Assembly (NCBI GenBank): GCA_020536535.1
Contig: JAHLWZ010000427.1
Span: 1-64,000 of the forward strand
Source of the DNA: Pelomyxa schiedti
Taxonomy: Eukaryota > Evosea > Pelobiontida > Pelomyxidae
DNA: 64,000 nucleotides
Direction of reading: 5' to 3'
Position numbers and translations under genes: made by a program. Below are positions 59,028 through 64,000 of this stretch, piece after piece. The notes under the pieces are model-generated. The model made no database searches, was not told the DNA's origin, and saw nothing but the letters and a program-made list of their open reading frames with translations. Numbering within the stretch: position 1 is the stretch's first letter; each line of letters begins with the position of its first letter.

Positions 59028-61348
59028 TTAAGAAAGATTGGTTTTCAGAGCCCCCATGAATGTGGTGAAATATTGTAGGTCATCTTCTTGGGACTGCTCG
59101 TCAACATGGTTTGGTGCTGGGGTTGTTGATCCAATGTCAATTGGGTCACGTGAATGCTCATGCATAAATGCACTGAGCAGTTCCAGGTTGCTACGCACAT
59201 TTGCTGCATTTATCTTTTTTTTTTTAATTAAGAGGTTTGTTTGGTACAACAAACGGGAGGGATTTAGTTACCAGGGACTGCTGACTTGAAGTCAATAATT
59301 CTACAACTTTCCCTATAAACTGTCCTTGGGTTTCAGGTGAGGTTCCCTTGGTTTGGTTGCAAAAAGATAAATATCAGAAAAGATAGGCGATAGAAGTGGA
59401 AAGCACCTTCTGGTCTGACCAATGTAATGAACCAATAATCCGAAATAACAGCACACCCACTCTTCGTGGGTTGTTATTACTGCTTGTACTTCCACGCAGG
59501 TGGGCTGAAAATTCTGTTGTATCAGTTGACATCAGTGCTAACAGCGGTTCTGTTCCTTTCTATTTTTTAGTGGCCAATCACAAAAGCGTTTGACAAAAAG
59601 CAAAAGTTACCACATTTTATCATCTCTATTTTGAAGTTGCTGTCATCTGATAGCACCTCTATAACTCTGAATACCTCTACAACTATGTCCAACTCCCATA
59701 GATTTTCTTTCCTTGTCTCTGAAGAGGTATGATTAACAATACTTTTGCATGTAAAAGGGATTTACGTGACACAATATCAAAGAGGAACTTTATTATGAGT
59801 GCCATCTGTTGCGAAGCTTGGGGGGATTCCGCTATTAAATCAAGTATACAAGGTGATTGTGCAGAGAATATATTGAGTAAAACCTATTACAAAGGTCAAA
59901 ATTCCATCGGCAGTAAATTGGAAAAACAAACTTTAAGGGAATTATGAGGAACTTGACTTGAGGACAGATCAACTGGGGGTGAAGATACACTTTGAGAAGG
60001 GCACAATGCTGAGTGGCACACAGATAGGAACTCTCCCGATAAGAAGCGAGGGTGTTGTGACAGCGCATCGATGAATTGAGAGCCAAGTGAGAGAAAGGTC
60101 AGTGATTCAAAGAGAGCCATTATCAACCGGCTCACCTGGGGTGCGTTTGTATGGATGATACAGTATTCCACCTTTTATACCTGGGTGCGATGCTCAGTGT
60201 TGCGGTCCACTTGAACGACACAATCAATCATTGTTTCAATGAACCAATTTGCCCTCTCTGGCGCCATCAAGGCTGCCAGGAAATGCGTTTTTGCGGATCG
60301 CCCATTCTGTTTCTTGATGTGAATGAATTGACTGGAGTGCAAGCAGAACCTGTGCCATAGGCAGCTCCCACTCAAGGAAAGCTTTGACAATAACAAAGCA
60401 CAGAGGGATGCAAGCAAAGGATGATCGCACCATTGCCCCAGCAACTTGCATGGGCTCTAAACGGGAACGCATAAGCTTGTCGAAAGAAAACTGCCGGCAG
60501 GACTACTATCAACTGCACTGGCAATGGAATGCAGGGAGTTCAAAAGAGTGAGCATAATGAGGTCAGCAACTTGTTGCAGATACTTCTCCTGTGACATGGT
60601 TGAAAACAAAAAAGGTTCTTCATGAGCCAGAGCACAGAACCAAAACAGAACAGCAAGCCCACGAGCAACATACATAAGCCTGTGAAATAAAATCCAAAAT
60701 AAAAATATAAGCCCCACATAAAGATAGATATTTAGAGATACAAACTAACATTTGCTCATAGGGCGGCTGAGGGTGGTTGAGCATGTAAAACATCAAATGA
60801 GTTGGCATGTGTGACAACAGAGGACCCACATTGACGACTGTGTCATACTTACCAGGTAATTGCACTACCAAATTTCCATCTTCCTTTTCCACCACAAGAA
60901 AAAAAAAAAAAAAAAAAAAAGGCAATGTCATCAGCTTCTCGCCCTATCGTAACCTCACAAAAAAAAAAAAAAACATAGACGCACCTCTCACTGACATTGA
61001 TTGTTTGACAGCATCTTGATTCAATCTCGACAAAACGAGAAGTACTTCGCTTGCGGTCAACGCACCCCCGCTAGCACTCACATTGGTTGATGTACTGGTT
61101 GTACCACTTATGGGACCCGTGGGGCTGGAGCTGGAGGTGGAGGTGGCTGTTGGGCTCGACATCGGGTGCGCGTTGTGGTACTCACCGACGAATTTGTTCC
61201 CATAATTACGATCACAAATAAGAGCTGTTGGAGATCTGTGTGAGACAACAAGCTGATTCTTAAGGGCTAGCTGCGTGATAACTTGTTCATATTCCTGTTG
61301 GTGCCTAACAGCAATGCGAACAGGAATGTCCCCAGTCGGCCGAGACAT
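59028..61348 (-). CDS. Alpha-solenoid (HEAT/armadillo-like) protein, unrecognised
   Basis: The start at 61348 reads MSRPTGDIPVRIAVRHQQEY. A Ser/Thr-rich insertion follows, then amphipathic helix pairs: GGALTASEVLLVLSRLNQDA, VGPLLSHMPTHLMFYML, LMYVARGLAVLFWFCALA, YLQQVADLIMLTLLNSLHSI, PMQVAGAMVRSSFACIPLC, HFLAALMAPERANWFIETM, LIMALFESLTFLSLGSQFI, WVCCYFGLLVHYIGQTR, GQFIGKVVELLTSSQQSL and LQYFTTFMGALKTNLS, stop 59028. About ten introns, one with a 20-base A run at 60900-60920. Helical repeats suggest a binding scaffold, but I cannot name a family. Its start codon is 25 bases from that of the F-box gene on the other strand. Confidence 0.6.
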
Positions 61349-61373
61349 TTTTTTTGTTCTGAACAGACGAAAA

Positions 61374-62188
61374 ATGAGCACCGACCTGGCGAATGCGGCG
61401 CCAATGGCTACAACAACCACGCAACTTGGACCACCACCTGACCACATGAGGGAAGCTATATTACGAGGCCTGGTGGAATGCCATGGCAGGCAGGCTTTCG
61501 GCTGCCGTGTGGTGGTATCGAGCGCCGCGGCGCTGGCTTCCTGCGCGCTGGTGTGCAGGGAGTGGTACTTCTCGTGCAATGCACTGTGGAGAGAGCTGTT
61601 TGATCAGTTGTGTTCAGTTTTTCTTATGTGGAAAACCACAACCCCCTCGCATTCTCTCTCCCCTTGGACCCTACGCCACTTTCTTTGTTCGTTTCCCTTG
61701 AGCTCTTTGTGAAGTTCTCTCACCCATGTGTTCCCACCACCTAACTACCCCCTTTTCCTGTGGGGACTGAAATTCTGTGTGGTGTTTGCAGGGACTTTTC
61801 TGACTCGCTGTATGAATCATATGGGCTCCAGAAAGACAGCGTGGTGGGGAGGTGCCGGCAATCACCCCTGATGGGTGCCACTCGCTGGTACCGGCTACAT
61901 ACCACCATGAGGCGCTTTGTGATAAGTGCTGAGGCCCCGCAGTACCACATCACGATGCGCTCACTGACGGGCAGGAAAGATGACGTATTCTTGGATAATA
62001 CGGCAACTTTGTCCGATGTGTGGAACTGGAATGAAAACAAGCAAGGGCTGCCACCACGCACCTACAGGCTAATATGGATGCACCCCATTGCCGGGCTTTT
62101 CAACTCTGATAAAGTGGAAGACTCCACTCCACTACAGAAGTGTTGCCTGATCAACGGCGTGGTTGTACATACTGTACTTTCATTGTAA
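61374..62188 (+). CDS. F-box-like protein
   Basis: The start is 61374 (MSTDLANAAPMATTTTQLGP; Met at 61404 is an alternative). The first exon carries an F-box-like helix set: HMREAILRGLVECHG, VVSSAAALASCALVCREWYF, CNALWRELFDQ. An intron from about 61605 to about 61790 (GT after TTTGATCA; acceptor GTGTTTGCAG) joins an exon with DFSDSLYESYGLQKDS, ATRWYRLHTTMRRFVI, WNWNENKQGLPPRTYRLIW and CLINGVVVHTVLSL, stop 62188. F-box proteins recruit substrates to SCF ubiquitin ligases via Skp1; the second exon would be the substrate-binding part and has no known fold. Moderate confidence in the F-box call. Confidence 0.65.
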
Positions 62189-62274
62189 AAAAGAACAGAA
62201 CCCAAAATTTGAGACCCACAAAGAGTGGAAACTTTTTATCTTGAGTAATTTTTGAGACAAGGAGGTGGGGGTGT

Positions 62275-62685
62275 TTATAAAGCCTTCCCACGCCAAATGT
62301 CTGCTTGTGTATCCAAAGCACATGTAGAACCCTGGGAATATCTCACTAACCCTCTAAAAAAAGGGATGAGGTTTGGCTCTGTGCCACTGCCCAACAAGTG
62401 CTTGGAATTTAAGATTAGCTGCTGACTGAAAAAGGCAACACTCAACACTAGGCCATGGAAACACTCCATACAGAATCGAAGATGATCAACATCAGACTTG
62501 CGCGGAAATAGGGCTCCGAACAGCCTAAGGCTAAGAGATCGATCTTCTCTGAAAACATTTTGTTTTGATCGTTCCGTGAGCAAAACACCCGCCCAATGTG
62601 GAACTACAGTGGCCTCGTTGGCCTCTGGCCTTGTGTACCAATTCACACCCGCAATAACCGGACCAACTTGCCAGATGCCATGATC
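62275..62685 (-). CDS. Doubtful minus-strand open frame between two plus-strand genes
   Basis: A frame open for over 130 codons reads VGPVIAGVNWYTRPEANEAT, LSLRLFGALFPRKSDVDHLR, FFSQQLILNSKHLLGSGTEP and stops at 62275. Its composition looks coding, but the only upstream starts fall inside the antisense of the next plus-strand gene, and I recognise no family. It could be the final exon of a short gene or chance. Confidence 0.25.
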   Translation of the reverse strand, partial: DHGIWQVGPVIAGVNWYTRPEANEATVVPHWAGVLLTERSKQNVFREDRSLSLRLFGALFPRKSDVDHLRFCMECFHGLVLSVAFFSQQLILNSKHLLGSGTEPNLIPFFRGLVRYSQGSTCALDTQADIWRGKAL

Positions 62686-63930
62686 AGGAGTGGGATCCGA
62701 GCCAGAGACCAACTTACAGCGCTGCTTGTCGGTTCGCAGTGCGAAAGGTGCGGCGTGTGCTCGCCGGCGAGGAGGGTGTTTGGGCCGGGACTCGCCAGGC
62801 AATTGTGGGACACATGGGTCATCGGCACACAGAGGACCATAACCATTGTGGTGGAGCTGTCGCCCAACACGCCGCAACCAGGTGGCTTGCTTCTTGCGTG
62901 CCTGGAGCCCTACTGCTGCTCCCTCAGGATTGGTGTCTCTATGCTGCTGTTCGGGATGACAACCGGGCTGTGTGTCACAAATGGAGATGCCGACTGGGTG
63001 GATGAGAACGTCGAGGTGACGGAATCTGACTTGAGTGACATGATACGGGTGACGAATGTGGCAAGGGGTGAGTCCTGTACTTTTGAGCTGTCAGAGGTGG
63101 CGGAGCCATTCTCTCGTGCTCGCCCCTTGTGCATGAATGGAAAGTGGGGTCTTCGTCTCAGAGTGGCGAGAAATCTTCTTACTATCATCAAATTGAACAC
63201 CAAAAAAAAACAAGAGCCGGTGGATGCTCCAATTCCAGATAGATACTGTGTGAAGGGTTCAATGAGCTTCAACAAATTGTGCTCCTCGCAAGCACTGATT
63301 GTTATGTCCACCAACAGTGGCCGCGATGCACATTTGCTTGTGATTGACCTGGATAGCACCTACACCACAAGAACTCTGCAGATTGTGAGCTCGACTCGGT
63401 GCCAGTTTCCAGAAGGCCACTTCTTGTCGCACAGTGTGCGGCAGATATGTTTGATGAAGAACAATGCTGGGAAAAACGTGTTCATTGTTGAGACGTCCAT
63501 GAGCCGTAACAGGGACCGAACTGTTTTTGCCGTTCAATTCGATGGCACAGTCACCAGGCTTTCCTCTCACAGCCAAGCAATCCACTCAATGCTCAGTAGT
63601 CAAATTAATGGTTCTCTGTTCTCACTGTTGATTCCTGGGAACCTGCCGGAAAACAGTAAAGAGAATGATTCAATCCTCTGCTGTGATCCCGATAAACTGG
63701 AGATATGGGACTGTAATGATACTGCAATTTGGGGAAGCCACCAGCAAAACCCAGTGATGGTATACACTGTACCATCACACAAAGGCCATTTATCAGGAGG
63801 TGGTTTGATAGTCCTCATCACTGGAGGGAACACTTTGCAGGTGACAGAAGCCGTGACAGGCCACATTGTTGCATCCATTGAATGTATTTATCCTCCAAAC
63901 ACCCAGACGTCTTCCTCCTTCTTGTGGTAA
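62680..63930 (+). CDS. Single-exon protein of unknown function with beta-rich repeat-like C-terminus
   Basis: The start chosen is Met 62680 (MIRSGIRARDQLTALLVGSQ); the frame is open upstream but lacks coding character. The N-terminal part, RARDQLTALLVGSQCERCGV followed by VFGPGLARQLWDTWVI, looks like an F-box-like or leader helix module. The rest contains beta-type segments (LLVIDLDSTYTTRTLQIVSS; VFAVQFDGTVTRLSSH; SILCCDPDKLEIWDCNDTA; GGLIVLITGGNTLQVTEAVT), suggestive of a WD40-like or other propeller. The protein ends at 63930 with TSSSFLW. I have a faint memory of similar large families in archamoebae, which I cannot verify. The gene is intronless, unlike most of its neighbours. Confidence 0.65.
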   Translation: MIRSGIRARDQLTALLVGSQCERCGVCSPARRVFGPGLARQLWDTWVIGTQRTITIVVELSPNTPQPGGLLLACLEPYCCSLRIGVSMLLFGMTTGLCVTNGDADWVDENVEVTESDLSDMIRVTNVARGESCTFELSEVAEPFSRARPLCMNGKWGLRLRVARNLLTIIKLNTKKKQEPVDAPIPDRYCVKGSMSFNKLCSSQALIVMSTNSGRDAHLLVIDLDSTYTTRTLQIVSSTRCQFPEGHFLSHSVRQICLMKNNAGKNVFIVETSMSRNRDRTVFAVQFDGTVTRLSSHSQAIHSMLSSQINGSLFSLLIPGNLPENSKENDSILCCDPDKLEIWDCNDTAIWGSHQQNPVMVYTVPSHKGHLSGGGLIVLITGGNTLQVTEAVTGHIVASIECIYPPNTQTSSSFLW

Positions 63931-63938
63931 TTTGACAA

Positions 63939-63944
63939 AATAAA
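63939..63944 (+). promoter_or_regulatory. Poly(A) signal AATAAA
   Basis: AATAAA nine bases after the stop codon of the 62680-63930 gene. It matches the spacing seen after Rpn7 and the formin, so this genome uses very short 3' leaders to the cleavage signal. Confidence 0.5.
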
Positions 63945-64000
63945 TGGCTTTTGGCTTTGGATTTTTTCCTATTTCCACATTAGATGCCTATTCCAGTTTT

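Overview
This is nuclear DNA from a free-living unicellular eukaryote with a compact, intron-rich genome. Most genes are broken by short GT...AG introns, usually about 30-90 bases. Many of these carry a CTAAC/CTAAT/TTAAT-like stretch 10-20 bases before the acceptor. Gaps between genes are often under 300 bases, genes alternate strands freely, and several pairs start head to head (3658/3741, 20704/20978, 30530/30793, 43229/43477, 61348/61374). Many reading frames are open only after splicing; I reconstructed them by hand, so exon edges are inferences unless a protein-family match crosses them. The gene set (DRF-like formin, myristoylated EF-hand protein, separate ACL-B subunit, many modular signalling proteins) fits an amoebozoan-type protist. 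An archamoeba such as Pelomyxa is only a weak guess from memory.

Left part (0-20 kb): a coiled-coil protein with four copies of an unrecognised W/RLREW module (minus); a large VIT-vWA-DUF2135 protein (plus); ATP-citrate lyase subunit B (minus); a GT18/MGAT5-like glycosyltransferase (plus); a polytopic membrane protein interrupted by an assembly gap (minus); a glycosyltransferase-like fragment (minus); a GT31-like galactosyltransferase (plus); proteasome subunit Rpn7 (plus). Middle part (20-44 kb): a minimal SSXT protein (minus); TFIID subunit TAF2 (plus); a secreted thermolysin-like peptidase with an IPT/TIG domain (minus); a double-SH3 scaffold (minus) head to head with a formin (plus); a Chtop-like mRNA-export adaptor candidate (minus); importin beta (plus); an ankyrin-BTB tail-anchored protein (minus); a myristoylated four-EF-hand protein (plus). 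Right part (44-64 kb): a vWA-E2 ubiquitin-conjugating fusion (minus); a polytopic membrane protein with a tandem exon duplication (minus); a proline-rich CAP-domain protein (minus); an OTU deubiquitinase fused to a PUL domain (minus); a signal-peptide multi-TM protein (minus); an alpha-solenoid protein (minus); an F-box protein (plus); a large unrecognised single-exon gene (plus).

There are no operons; neighbours share promoters or terminators rather than function. Recurring themes are ubiquitin signalling (vWA-E2, OTU-PUL, F-box, BTB, Rpn7), Golgi glycosylation (three glycosyltransferase genes between 12.3 and 18.7 kb) and actin (SH3 scaffold beside the formin). The most novel items are the vWA-E2 fusion, the OTU-PUL fusion and the tandem-module coiled-coil protein.
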